Assembly (NCBI GenBank): GCA_964607915.1
Contig: CAZSMU010000049.1
Location: forward strand, 1 to 23,440
Direction: 5' to 3'
DNA: 23,440 nucleotides
Source of the DNA: JADJPL01 sp964607915
Lineage (GTDB): Bacteria > Bacteroidota > Bacteroidia > Chitinophagales > Saprospiraceae
Shown here piece by piece: positions 13,745 through 21,615 of the stretch; the stretch's first letter is position 1, and each line of letters starts with the position of its first letter. The notes under the pieces are model-generated. The model was given only the letters and a program-made list of their open reading frames with translations, had not been told where the DNA came from and did no database searches. The translations under genes and the position numbers were made by a program.

Positions 13745-15304
13745 ATGAAAAGAAGAAATTTTCTCGGCAGTCTTGGTACTGCGGTCAGCATCCCTATGCT
13801 CTTACAGGGGCTCCGCCTTTCGGCTACCCCGCGCTCCCCGTTTTTCAACCCCTACAGCCCGGCTGATGACCGGGTATTGGTCCTCATCCAGCTCAATGGG
13901 GGCAACGACGGGCTAAATATGGTATTCCCTATAGACCAATACGACAAATTGGCCAAAGTGCGGGCCAACTTGTTGCTCCCACAAGATAAAATACTAAAAG
14001 TCAACGATATAACTGGTATCCACCCCTCCATGACGGGCCTCTACGAACTCTTCCAGAAAAGCCAGGCCGGCATCGTGCAAAGCGTGGGGTACCCCAACCA
14101 AAACCGCTCCCACTTCCGGAGCATTGATATCTGGCAGACGGCATCCCCCGCTAACCAGGACTGGAATACGGGCTGGCTGGGCCGCTACTTCCAGTCGCTG
14201 GCCCCCGATTATCCCAACGGATACCCGGGCCCTGCTTTCCCCGACCCTTTTGCCATCACCATAGGGTCCACCGTATCGCAGACCTGCCAGGGTACCGTCA
14301 CGAACTACAGCCTCACCCTCAGCGACCCCAACGTGCTGATCAAACTCACGGAAAGCAAGGGTACCGATACCCCGGACACGCCCTACGGCCTCGAACTGGA
14401 TTTTCTGCGCTCTTCTATTTTACAGAGCAACGCGTACGCCACCACCATTACCAATGCCGCCAAAAAGGGAAAAAACCAGCTTACCTACCCCGCTAATAAC
14501 GGACTGGCTACCCAGCTCAAGAACATAGCCCTACTCATCTCTGGTGGGCTCCAGACCAAAGTATATATCGCCCAAATAGGCGGTTTCGACACCCATGCCA
14601 ACCAGGTGGACGCTACGGATAAAACCCGGGGCGCCCATGCCAATTTGCTGACCCAGCTGTCTGCAGCCATTGCTGCGTTCCAGGCTGACCTCAAACTCAT
14701 GGGCCTGGAACACCGCGTATTAGGCATCACCTTCTCCGAATTCGGGCGGCAAATCGCCTCCAATGCCAGCGTGGGCACCGATCATGGCACAGCCGCTCCT
14801 TTGTTTGTGTTTGGAAGCTGCGTCAAAGCCCCCGTCCTCGGTGCTAACCCGCAAATCGCCGACCGGCTGTCCCCACAGGAGGGCGTAGCTATGCAGGCGG
14901 ACTTCCGCGATGTATATGGTTCTATCCTGAAAGACTGGTTCGAGGTACCAGAAGCCCAGATCAAAAGCCTGATACGACCGGATTTCACCTACCTGCCCAT
15001 CCTGAAAAACTGCTCCCTCGCTACCCCGACCCGGGAAATATACTTCAAGGATATCGCTGCAAAGGTCTTTCCCAACCCCTTCGCCGATAGGGCAACCCTT
15101 TCGTTCGAATGTCCGGGCGGTTGGACGCGCATCAGCCTGTACGACGCCTTAGGGTCTGAACTCATGGTGTTAGCCGAGGAAAGAATGGCTGCGGGCGAGC
15201 AAACGCTTTCGTTCCAGGCAGGGCACCTGGCTGCCGGGAATTACTACCTCCGCATACAGGGTAGCGATTTTGCAAAAACTACTCTGTTGGTAAAGGCTCA
15301 GTAG
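13745..15304 (+). CDS. DUF1501 protein with Tat-like signal and T9SS type A sorting domain
   Basis: 519 residues. The N-terminus MKRRNFLGSLGTAVSIPMLL is a twin-arginine type signal (RRNFL plus a hydrophobic stretch). The DUF1501 core, related in fold to the alkaline phosphatase/sulfatase superfamily, has LVLIQLNGGNDGLNMV (about 41-56), HFRSIDIWQTA (about 121-131), IGGFDTHANQ (about 278-287) and EFGRQIASN with TDHGTAAP (about 332-350). Its role is unknown. From about residue 434 a separate beta-sandwich begins with VFPNPF (441-446) and ends YYLRIQGSDFAKTTLLVKAQ, a T9SS type A C-terminal sorting domain directing export across the outer membrane and surface attachment. It is in an operon with DUF1800. 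The Tat plus T9SS combination is unusual. Confidence 0.9.
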   Translation: MKRRNFLGSLGTAVSIPMLLQGLRLSATPRSPFFNPYSPADDRVLVLIQLNGGNDGLNMVFPIDQYDKLAKVRANLLLPQDKILKVNDITGIHPSMTGLYELFQKSQAGIVQSVGYPNQNRSHFRSIDIWQTASPANQDWNTGWLGRYFQSLAPDYPNGYPGPAFPDPFAITIGSTVSQTCQGTVTNYSLTLSDPNVLIKLTESKGTDTPDTPYGLELDFLRSSILQSNAYATTITNAAKKGKNQLTYPANNGLATQLKNIALLISGGLQTKVYIAQIGGFDTHANQVDATDKTRGAHANLLTQLSAAIAAFQADLKLMGLEHRVLGITFSEFGRQIASNASVGTDHGTAAPLFVFGSCVKAPVLGANPQIADRLSPQEGVAMQADFRDVYGSILKDWFEVPEAQIKSLIRPDFTYLPILKNCSLATPTREIYFKDIAAKVFPNPFADRATLSFECPGGWTRISLYDALGSELMVLAEERMAAGEQTLSFQAGHLAAGNYYLRIQGSDFAKTTLLVKAQ

Positions 15305-15322
15305 GTTGGAGTAAAAGTTCTC

Positions 15323-16513
15323 CTACCCGGGGAAGCTGATTTTCCCCATCGAAACCGAGGGCTGGTTGGGAAAGACGACCTCTCCGCCGGCCAGGGTCTC
15401 GTTGGCTAAGGCGGCGAAGAGCACGGCTTCTTTGGCATCCCCGTCCATGCCCAGGCGTGCGAAGGGCAGAAGCTGTACCCCGGGGAGCAGGGTGCGCAGA
15501 TGCCCGATCAACGAAGGGTTGTGCGCACCGCCGCCACTCAGGTATATCTCCGATTGTGCCCATTCCGGCGCTTCGCGCCGGATGGCAGCGGCGATGGTCT
15601 CGGCGCTGAACGCCGCCAGGGTCGCCAGGATATCCGGGGCGCTGAGCGCTGTTGTACCGCTCCTGGATAGTGCCGAATCGAGGTATTCCAGATTGAATAA
15701 CTCCGGGCCTGTCGTTTTGGGGACGGGCTTTTCGAAGAAGCTGTCTTGCATCAGTGCCTGCAGCAAAGCCGGCTCTACCCTACCCGCCCCTGAAAATTGC
15801 CCATCGGCATCGAAGGTATGGCCAGGGAAATAGCGGCGCACCGCTGCATCGAGCATCGTGTTTCCGGGCCCTGTATCGGTCACAAATACACGGGACGCCT
15901 CTTTGCCTGCCGGCAAATAGGTGAAGTTCGCGATTCCTCCGATATTCAGTAGGATTCGGTGTGCATCCTTATCGGAAAAAAGCAGGAAGTCGCCATATAC
16001 GGCCAGAGGAGCCCCTTCCCCACCCGCCGCAATGTGTTTCTGCCTGAAATCGCTCAAGGTGATGATTCCGGTGCGGACCGCTAAATGGTCTCCATCGCCA
16101 ATTTGAAGGGTGGCATTCCCGTAAAAGGGCAGTCCGTGCAGGATTTTTGGCGCGTGAAATACCGTTTGCCCATGGCTGGCTACCGCATCGATCTGCTCGA
16201 CCGGAACATCCCAGCTTTTCAAGGCCCTGAGCACTAATTGCCCATGAAAATCGCCAATCCAGGCATTGAGCAGGGTCAGCAACTGAAAATCTATGGTCTT
16301 TTGGGCAAATACTTTTCGAATCTCGGCTTTGAGTACTTCCTCAAAAGGGTAGGTCACGAAAGCCAGCAACTCCGCCCGCACTCCCGGCCCACTGCCCTGA
16401 AAGCGGCAGAGTGCGATATCCAGGCCGTCCATGGAAGTGCCCGACATGAGGCCGATGATCCAGCGCTCCGGTTTATTGCTTATGGAATGGAGTTTTTCGA
16501 TGTATCTATTCAT
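15323..16513 (-). CDS. anmK: Anhydro-N-acetylmuramic acid kinase AnmK
   Basis: AnmK phosphorylates and opens 1,6-anhydro-MurNAc to MurNAc-6-phosphate in the cytosol, a step of cell-wall recycling. The ATG at 16513 gives 396 residues, slightly longer than the E. coli enzyme. The N-terminal signature WIIGLMSGTSMDGLDIAL is at about 20-37. The phosphate-handling DTGPGNTMLDA lies in the middle and SGGGAHNPSL near the C-terminus, all typical of the ASKHA-fold kinase. A GTG at 16531 would overlap kbl and is less likely. The start is only 4 bp after the kbl stop codon, so it is translated from the tdh-kbl transcript. No MurQ etherase is seen nearby. It converges on the DUF1501 gene with an 18-bp gap and no clear terminator. 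Confidence 0.93.
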   Translation of the reverse strand: MNRYIEKLHSISNKPERWIIGLMSGTSMDGLDIALCRFQGSGPGVRAELLAFVTYPFEEVLKAEIRKVFAQKTIDFQLLTLLNAWIGDFHGQLVLRALKSWDVPVEQIDAVASHGQTVFHAPKILHGLPFYGNATLQIGDGDHLAVRTGIITLSDFRQKHIAAGGEGAPLAVYGDFLLFSDKDAHRILLNIGGIANFTYLPAGKEASRVFVTDTGPGNTMLDAAVRRYFPGHTFDADGQFSGAGRVEPALLQALMQDSFFEKPVPKTTGPELFNLEYLDSALSRSGTTALSAPDILATLAAFSAETIAAAIRREAPEWAQSEIYLSGGGAHNPSLIGHLRTLLPGVQLLPFARLGMDGDAKEAVLFAALANETLAGGEVVFPNQPSVSMGKISFPG

Positions 16514-16517
16514 AGTC

Positions 16518-17708
16518 TTATTGTATAACACCCAGCGACTTGCCGATTTTAGTGAAGGCGGCGACCGCCTTTTCCAGGTGTTCCGGCTCGTGCGCAGCAG
16601 AGATTTGTACCCGGATTCTCGCCTTTCCCCGAGGCACTACGGGGAAGAAAAAGCCGATCACATAGATGCCTTCGTCCAACAGGCGGGCTGCGAACTCTTG
16701 TGCCAGCGGAGCATCGTACAACATAATCGGCACGATAGGGTGTTCTCCCGGCAGGATATCGAAGCCGGCCTTTGCGATTGCCGACCTGAAAAACCGGGTA
16801 TTTTGTTCCAGTTTATCGCGAAGAGCAGTACTTTCGCTCAACAGATCTAATACTTTCACAGAGGCTCCCGCGATGGCGGGCGCTACGGTATTGGAGAACA
16901 GATAGGGCCGCGAGCGCTGGCGGAGCAAGTCCACAATTTCTCTTTTAGCGGCCGTGAAGCCCCCCGATGCCCCTCCCAGGGCTTTGCCCAAGGTTCCCGT
17001 CACGATATCAATGCGGTCCATAACCCCGCGATACTCATGGGTTCCCCGTCCCGTCCGGCCCATGAAGCCCGTGGCATGGCATTCGTCAATCATGACCATA
17101 GCATCGTATCTATCGGCCAGGTCGCAGATAACATCCAACCGCGCGATGGTGCCATCCATCGAAAATACACCGTCGGTAGCGATTAGCCTGCGGCGTGCCC
17201 CGCTGGCCAACTGGAGCTGGCGCTCGAGGTCTTCCATATCGTTGTGCTTGTAGCGGAAGCGTTGGGCTTTACATAGCCGGATGCCATCAATGATGGAAGC
17301 GTGATTGAGCTCATCGGAAACAATGGCATCTTCTTCCCCCAACAAAGGCTCGAAGAGGCCGCCATTGGCATCGAAAGCTGCTGCATACAGGATGGCATCT
17401 TCCTGGCCCACAAAAGCAGCGATTTTCGCCTCCAGGTCTTTGTGCAGATCCTGTGTACCGCAGATAAACCGAACAGAGGACAAGCCAAAGCCGTGCGAAT
17501 CAATGGCCGCTTTAGCCGCCTCGACCACTGCCGGATGCGATGAGAGGCCCAGGTAGTTGTTGGCACAAAAATTGAGGACTTCCTGTCCTGTATTCAGTGC
17601 GATTTCGGCGCCCTGGGGGCTGACGATGACGCGTTCTTTTTTATAGAGACCTGCATCCTGAAGGTCTTGCAACTCTTTTTGGATATCTTTCCGGACGTTC
17701 GTGTACAT
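16518..17708 (-). CDS. kbl: Glycine C-acetyltransferase (2-amino-3-ketobutyrate CoA ligase)
   Basis: A PLP enzyme of the alpha-oxoamine synthase family that splits 2-amino-3-ketobutyrate with CoA into glycine and acetyl-CoA, the second step of threonine degradation. The 396 residues match the family. Visible signatures are NFCANNYLGLSSHP (47-60), the PLP-contacting DECHATGFMGRTGRG in the middle, and the Schiff-base lysine K242 in TLGKALGG. The C-terminal domain is complete to the stop. It is preceded by the SDR-type threonine dehydrogenase gene on the same strand (94-bp gap containing repeat R6) and followed by anmK after 4 bp. The partner gene supports Kbl over the related 8-amino-7-oxononanoate synthase. 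Confidence 0.93.
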   Translation of the reverse strand: MYTNVRKDIQKELQDLQDAGLYKKERVIVSPQGAEIALNTGQEVLNFCANNYLGLSSHPAVVEAAKAAIDSHGFGLSSVRFICGTQDLHKDLEAKIAAFVGQEDAILYAAAFDANGGLFEPLLGEEDAIVSDELNHASIIDGIRLCKAQRFRYKHNDMEDLERQLQLASGARRRLIATDGVFSMDGTIARLDVICDLADRYDAMVMIDECHATGFMGRTGRGTHEYRGVMDRIDIVTGTLGKALGGASGGFTAAKREIVDLLRQRSRPYLFSNTVAPAIAGASVKVLDLLSESTALRDKLEQNTRFFRSAIAKAGFDILPGEHPIVPIMLYDAPLAQEFAARLLDEGIYVIGFFFPVVPRGKARIRVQISAAHEPEHLEKAVAAFTKIGKSLGVIQ

Positions 17709-17728
17709 GCGATTATTTATTTAGCAAA

Positions 17729-17793
17729 CAGACTTGTTGCGCGCGGGATCATCAAGGGTTTTCCCTCCTCGCTGACCCCGCGTAACAAGTCTA
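17729..17793 (+). repeat. Intergenic palindromic repeat, copy R6 (65 bp)
   Basis: The left arm CAGACTTGTTGCG (17729-17741) pairs with the right arm CGTAACAAGTCTA (17781-17793). The left inner part is type A (GGGATCATCAAGGG) and the right is type B (TCGCTGACCCCG), joined almost directly, so this is a compact version of R3. It lies in the tdh-kbl intergenic gap, 9 bp after the tdh stop codon and 20 bp before the kbl start. Confidence 0.78.
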
Positions 17794-17802
17794 ATAAAAA
17801 AA

Positions 17803-18780
17803 TCAGAGTCGGGGGGCACCCGATCCCGGGATTTTCACGACGTAGTGTGCTGCCAGACGCTCCAACATATCCCGCGTCATGGCAGAAAGGTCAAAACGAG
17901 GTTTCCAGCCCCAATCTACGCGGGCTTTACTATCGTCTATGCTGGCTGGCCAGCTCTCGGCGATTTGCTGTCGGAAGTCAGGTGCATAATGGATTTGGAA
18001 ATCCGGAATATGCTGCCGGATAGCCGCTGCCAGTTCTGCTGGTGAAAAGCTGTCGCCGGCCAGGTTGTAGCTGGTGCGGATTTTGATTTGTGCATCGGCA
18101 GCTTCCATCAGCTCCAGAGTTGCCCGGATGGCGTCGTCCATGTACAACATGGGCAGGCTCGCGTCCGGTTTGAGGAAGCAGGAGTAGCTTTTCCCTTTGA
18201 TGGCCTCGTGAAAGATTTCCACCGCATAGTCGGTTGTGCCTCCGCCCGGCAGGGATTGATAGCCGATGATGCCTGGGTAGCGCACAGAGCGCGTATCCAC
18301 TCCATATCGCAGATGATAATACTGGCACCAGTTTTCACCGGCCACTTTGCTGATGCCGTACACCGTGGTCGGCTGCGTCACCGTGTCCTGGGGGGTGCGT
18401 GTACGGGGGGTAGAGGGTCCGAATACCGCAATAGAACTGGGAAAAAAGACCCGAAGGTTCATCTCCCTGGCCAGTTCGAGTACGTTGAACAGCCCCCGCA
18501 TATTGATATCCCATGCCTGCTGCGGGTGTTGTTCCCCCTTAGCCGAGAGGATGGCGGCCAGGTGATAGATTTGTGTGATGCGGTAGCGCCCCGCCAGTTC
18601 CCTGAACCGGCTCGGATACAGCACATCCAGAATTTCAAAGGGTCCGCTCTCCTCAAGAGGCCGTCGGATATCGGTTGCCAGAACTGCATTGTCTCCATAC
18701 ACTTCGCGCAAAGCGCGCACGAGTACCGAGCCAATCTGGCCGTTGGCTCCGGTAATCAAGATGGTTTCCGGATGCTTCAT
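17803..18780 (-). CDS. tdh: NAD-dependent L-threonine 3-dehydrogenase, SDR type
   Basis: This oxidises threonine to 2-amino-3-ketobutyrate with NAD, supplying Kbl. The ATG at 18780 gives 325 residues; a longer frame from 18942 has no family sequence. The NAD-binding GANGQIG is at 11-17 in an extended-SDR Rossmann fold. The catalytic pair is Tyr141 and Lys145 in TVYGISK, with PSS (114-116) providing the serine. The segments QDTVTQPTTVYGISKVAGE, YPGIIGYQ and LPMLYMDDAIRATLELM match the SDR-type threonine dehydrogenases of Bacteroidota and animals rather than sugar epimerases. Position directly before kbl supports this. A promoter candidate lies at 18808-18815. Confidence 0.88.
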   Translation of the reverse strand: MKHPETILITGANGQIGSVLVRALREVYGDNAVLATDIRRPLEESGPFEILDVLYPSRFRELAGRYRITQIYHLAAILSAKGEQHPQQAWDINMRGLFNVLELAREMNLRVFFPSSIAVFGPSTPRTRTPQDTVTQPTTVYGISKVAGENWCQYYHLRYGVDTRSVRYPGIIGYQSLPGGGTTDYAVEIFHEAIKGKSYSCFLKPDASLPMLYMDDAIRATLELMEAADAQIKIRTSYNLAGDSFSPAELAAAIRQHIPDFQIHYAPDFRQQIAESWPASIDDSKARVDWGWKPRFDLSAMTRDMLERLAAHYVVKIPGSGAPRL

Positions 18781-18807
18781 GTTTTGGTTTGCTTGGTTAG
18801 ACAAGTA

Positions 18808-18815
18808 CAAATTTA
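18808..18815 (-). promoter_or_regulatory. Candidate -7 element for the tdh-kbl-anmK operon
   Basis: On the minus strand this reads TAAATTTG, an exact TAnnTTTG, 27 bp upstream of the tdh ATG. The -33 region has only a T-rich TTTTTCC rather than TTG. The start of transcription would be near 18802. Confidence 0.42.
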
Positions 18816-18853
18816 GGCAAAAAAAAGCAGGATTGCCGGAAAAAGTCGGGTTA

Positions 18854-18873
18854 GTACTTACCAAAGGAAGTAC
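18854..18873 (-). terminator. Possible weak terminator after the TonB-dependent receptor gene
   Basis: GTACTT (18854-18859) and AAGTAC (18868-18873) form a 6-bp stem with an 8-nt loop, 20 bp downstream of the receptor stop codon on the minus strand. A T5 run follows only after about 10 nt, so termination strength is doubtful. Confidence 0.25.
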
Positions 18874-18893
18874 GTGTTGTTTTGTGGGCGAAA

Positions 18894-21149
18894 CTATTTT
18901 GAAGATGCGGCCAGTCCGCGCAGCCGCACGCCGATATACCACTCCCGGCCACGGGTAGGGCCCCAGACCGATGCCGTATCAAAATACGGGCCGAAGGGGT
19001 CTTGCCAGGCAGTAATGGGCTGCTGTTGCCGGAAATCAAAGATGTTTTCACACCCCCCGTAAAGTTCCAGCCTGGGAAAACGAACCGTAGCCTGGGCACT
19101 GGCCACGGCATAAGCGGGAGAATACCCGGTATTGCGGTAAGGCTCCGGATTGGATTGCGTGTTGGGCAGCCGCTGACGGCCATACCAATGTACATTCACA
19201 TCCAGGCGCAGTTTGTCTTGCAAAGGGGTATAGCCCAGAACTGAAACAAGACGGTTGCGGGGTATAAAAGGCAAGGTTTTCCGGTTTTCCCCAATCCGGT
19301 GGTAAACATCCAGATAGGTATATCCGGTTTTCATTTCCAGGCGTCCCTGAAGGTTGAACGACGCTTCCAGCATTGCCCCGTTGCTGACACTGCCTCCTTC
19401 AAAATTTTTGATCAGGGCCCGGGTAGGGTCAGCATCATAATCTGGAAAAACCTGATTCTGAAAAACCGTGCGGTAGTAATCTGCACTCAGGTAGCCGGAA
19501 AAAGTCTCGCCGCCGAATTTTCGGGTGACGTTGACCCCATAGTTCAGGGCTTTTTCCGGACGGAGCGGCTCTACGAAAACGATATCCCGGGAACTTGCCA
19601 GTAAAGGGATATTTTCGCTAAAGAGATTGACCGTGCGCCAGCCTTTGCCGATATTTGCCCGAAGGGTCGTCCGCTCAGTCCAGTCGAATTTTATCAAAGT
19701 ACGCGGAGTGAAAACCATACCGAAGGAATTGTGGCGATCGATACGAGCCCCTGCCAGCCAGGTCAGTTTGTCGCCAGGCAGCCGCAGGGTATTTTCGACA
19801 AACAAGCCCGGTATGGATTCTTTTCTCTGATAGTTCCCTGCATAGTTGCGCTGGAGGCGATCGCCCGTAAAAGAGACCTCCTCATTGAGCGATAAATAGC
19901 GGTAGGTCGTGCCGGCTTTAAGTTCATTGGAACCATAATTCCACTCTATTTGCAAGTTGGCATAGGCAGTTCTCTGTACGGCATCATAGCGGGCCACTCC
20001 ATAAAAGGCTTCCTGTACCTGTCCGTAGGCTGCTGCCTGTAGGGCAAACCGAAGGTTATCGTGCATGCGGAAGGCGGTCTTTAGCCATACTTCCGGCTGG
20101 GTGAGGTCGATTTGTTGGCCATAAATCTGCTTGCTGCCCTTGTGCTTGTCCGGGAAAAAGCTCTTTTGACCCCCCGTTCGAGCTTCGCTCAGAAAGCGGA
20201 GGCCCATTTCGCCGCTCCAGCCCCATGCGGATGCTTTCCCGAATTTGGTATGGTTGGATACCATGGTTCGGTTCAGCAAGGGCAGATCGAGAAAACCATC
20301 GAGGTCGCGGTCTATCCGCCTTGCCGGCCGCACGGCATGAAAAGCAGTCAGATTGCTCCATTTACCTTTTTTGAAAGCCAGGTCTGCATTCAAGTGGCGT
20401 TCGCCGAAGCTATTAAGGTAGGCATTCAGAAACCAATGATCTGCATTTGCAGGGTCTTTCGTCTCCACATTAATCTGCCCGCTGATGCTTTCAAAACCCT
20501 GTAACACACTGTTTGCCCCTTTGGAGACGAAAATATTGGCCACCAGTGACCCTGGTATCGAGCTAATACCATAGGTGTACGTCAGCCCCTGGATCATCGG
20601 CAGGCCGTTGAGAAGGACCTGGTTATACACACCGGAAAGCCCCAGGATACGCAGTTCCTTTGAATTGGTCAACACATTCGTGGTCTGGGGATGTACCGAT
20701 GATTGCGTTTCAAAGCATCCGGCCAGGTCGCAGCACGCGGCTTTGCGCAGTTCTGTTTGCGTAATCTGCTCCGTCTTGACCGTAGATATATTGGAAACGA
20801 TAATCCCTTCGCGGGCGGCGCGAACCGTCACTTCGCGGAGTAGCTCTGCCTCCGAGAGGGTGATGACCACGGGCCCGAATCCGGAGATTTCCAGGGTATC
20901 GGACTTGCGGCCTACGAAAGCGGCGACCAGAAAGGCCGGAAAACTTGCCGGTGCGGCGATTTCGAAAAACCCTTTGGAATCTGCTACCGTGCCTTTTTGA
21001 GTACTTAACCAATAGACATTTGCTCCTTCCAGTACTCTCCCTTCGCTATCGAGCACCCTTCCCTGGACCGACTGCGCGAGGAGCTGGAAAGGGAAAAGTA
21101 AAGCAATAAGCAACAAAATCGGGTGGATAGCAGCGTAGGGCCTATTCAC
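18894..21149 (-). CDS. TonB-dependent receptor with CarboxypepD_reg-like domain, HMA-linked subfamily
   Basis: An outer-membrane active transporter of 751 residues. The signal peptide spans 1-26 (hydrophobic core then LLAQ). A carboxypeptidase regulatory-like domain follows (about 28-100; QGRVLDSEGRVLEGANVY). The plug domain lies at about 120-230 and a 22-strand barrel makes up the rest, with typical aromatic strand ends such as GREWYIGVRLRG. The plug contains LRKAACCDLAGCFET, with Cys139, 140 and 145; a KAACC..L...FET motif marks a Bacteroidota receptor subfamily often found beside small heavy-metal-associated proteins. The upstream gene here is such a protein and overlaps this one by 4 bp (ATGA). 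Copper or another metal complex is a plausible but unproven substrate. The chain ends RGLAASSK rather than in the usual aromatic residue. Confidence 0.9.
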   Translation of the reverse strand: MNRPYAAIHPILLLIALLFPFQLLAQSVQGRVLDSEGRVLEGANVYWLSTQKGTVADSKGFFEIAAPASFPAFLVAAFVGRKSDTLEISGFGPVVITLSEAELLREVTVRAAREGIIVSNISTVKTEQITQTELRKAACCDLAGCFETQSSVHPQTTNVLTNSKELRILGLSGVYNQVLLNGLPMIQGLTYTYGISSIPGSLVANIFVSKGANSVLQGFESISGQINVETKDPANADHWFLNAYLNSFGERHLNADLAFKKGKWSNLTAFHAVRPARRIDRDLDGFLDLPLLNRTMVSNHTKFGKASAWGWSGEMGLRFLSEARTGGQKSFFPDKHKGSKQIYGQQIDLTQPEVWLKTAFRMHDNLRFALQAAAYGQVQEAFYGVARYDAVQRTAYANLQIEWNYGSNELKAGTTYRYLSLNEEVSFTGDRLQRNYAGNYQRKESIPGLFVENTLRLPGDKLTWLAGARIDRHNSFGMVFTPRTLIKFDWTERTTLRANIGKGWRTVNLFSENIPLLASSRDIVFVEPLRPEKALNYGVNVTRKFGGETFSGYLSADYYRTVFQNQVFPDYDADPTRALIKNFEGGSVSNGAMLEASFNLQGRLEMKTGYTYLDVYHRIGENRKTLPFIPRNRLVSVLGYTPLQDKLRLDVNVHWYGRQRLPNTQSNPEPYRNTGYSPAYAVASAQATVRFPRLELYGGCENIFDFRQQQPITAWQDPFGPYFDTASVWGPTRGREWYIGVRLRGLAASSK

Positions 21150-21487
21150 AGCTTCACCTTATACGGCCGGTCTGCCGGGTTTTCGCACCCTTCTGTATTT
21201 TCTACAGCAGCGTGAATCTCTTTTTCTGAAATTTTTGAAGGATTGTACGCTACCTGAAAGGTCGAGACCGCACCTTCCTTCAACGGCTTACAGCTACTTA
21301 CCCCGTCGAGTTTTTCTACGTTGGCCGCGATGGTTTTCAAATCCATCGCACAGGTTACTCCTTTAACCTTAATCACGACGACCGATGCCTGGTCAGCATT
21401 GGTAAGCGGTGCAGCCGATTGCGCCTTACTTGATAAAGCCCCTGCCCAAAAGGTCAGTAAAAGAACTACGTACTTTACAGTTTGCAT
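21146..21487 (-). CDS. Exported heavy-metal-associated (HMA-like) domain protein
   Basis: 113 residues. A Sec signal peptide covers 1-23 (MQTVKYVVLLLTFWAGALSSKAQ). The remainder (35-113) has the HMA beta-alpha-beta order: VVVIKVKGVTCAMDL, a helix with IAANVEKLDGV, a strand TFQVAYNP, and a helix SEKEIHAAVENT. The metal loop has Cys46 but Asp49 where CxxC proteins have the second Cys. Two other cysteines are at 66 (SSCKPL) and 101 (EGCENP). The single-Cys loop and the NPADRPYKVKL end recur in a Bacteroidota family of periplasmic HMA-like proteins. The stop codon overlaps the start of the TonB-dependent receptor gene by 4 bp, so the two are translationally coupled. A role in metal capture or delivery is inferred. 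Confidence 0.85.
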   Translation of the reverse strand: MQTVKYVVLLLTFWAGALSSKAQSAAPLTNADQASVVVIKVKGVTCAMDLKTIAANVEKLDGVSSCKPLKEGAVSTFQVAYNPSKISEKEIHAAVENTEGCENPADRPYKVKL

Positions 21488-21514
21488 TTTTGCTTTGTTT
21501 TAAAATATTCTCCA

Positions 21515-21545
21515 CAAAAATATATCCGAAACGGGATTATTTCAA
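21515..21545 (-). promoter_or_regulatory. Promoter for the HMA-TonB receptor operon
   Basis: On the minus strand TTG (21545-21543), a 20-nt spacer, and TATTTTTG (21522-21515) match the Bacteroidota promoter consensus exactly. The expected start is near 21510, about 22 nt before the ATG at 21487. Repeat R7 begins 4 bp upstream of the -33 element. Confidence 0.62.
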
Positions 21546-21549
21546 CTAT

Positions 21550-21590
21550 TAGATCTGTTACAAGGGGTCAGGGAGCTGGGGAAAAAGGGC
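21550..21590 (-). repeat. Intergenic palindromic repeat, copy R7 (one end only)
   Basis: TAGATCTGTTACAAGGGGTCAGG-AGCTGGG-AAAAA on the plus strand matches the type B end of R3 (reverse strand TAGACTTGTTGCGAGGGGTCAGCGAGGTGGGAAAAAA) with few changes. No convincing opposite arm is found before the stop codon of the next gene at 21616-21618, so this copy looks truncated or diverged. Confidence 0.55.
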
Positions 21591-21615
21591 TATTTGCGCA
21601 GGCCCGTGTCCTGTG

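Noticed and set aside
15300..15329. Possible bidirectional terminator between the DUF1501 and anmK genes (GTAGG...CCTAC)
   Set aside because: The stem is only about five pairs with a long loop and no T-run on either side.
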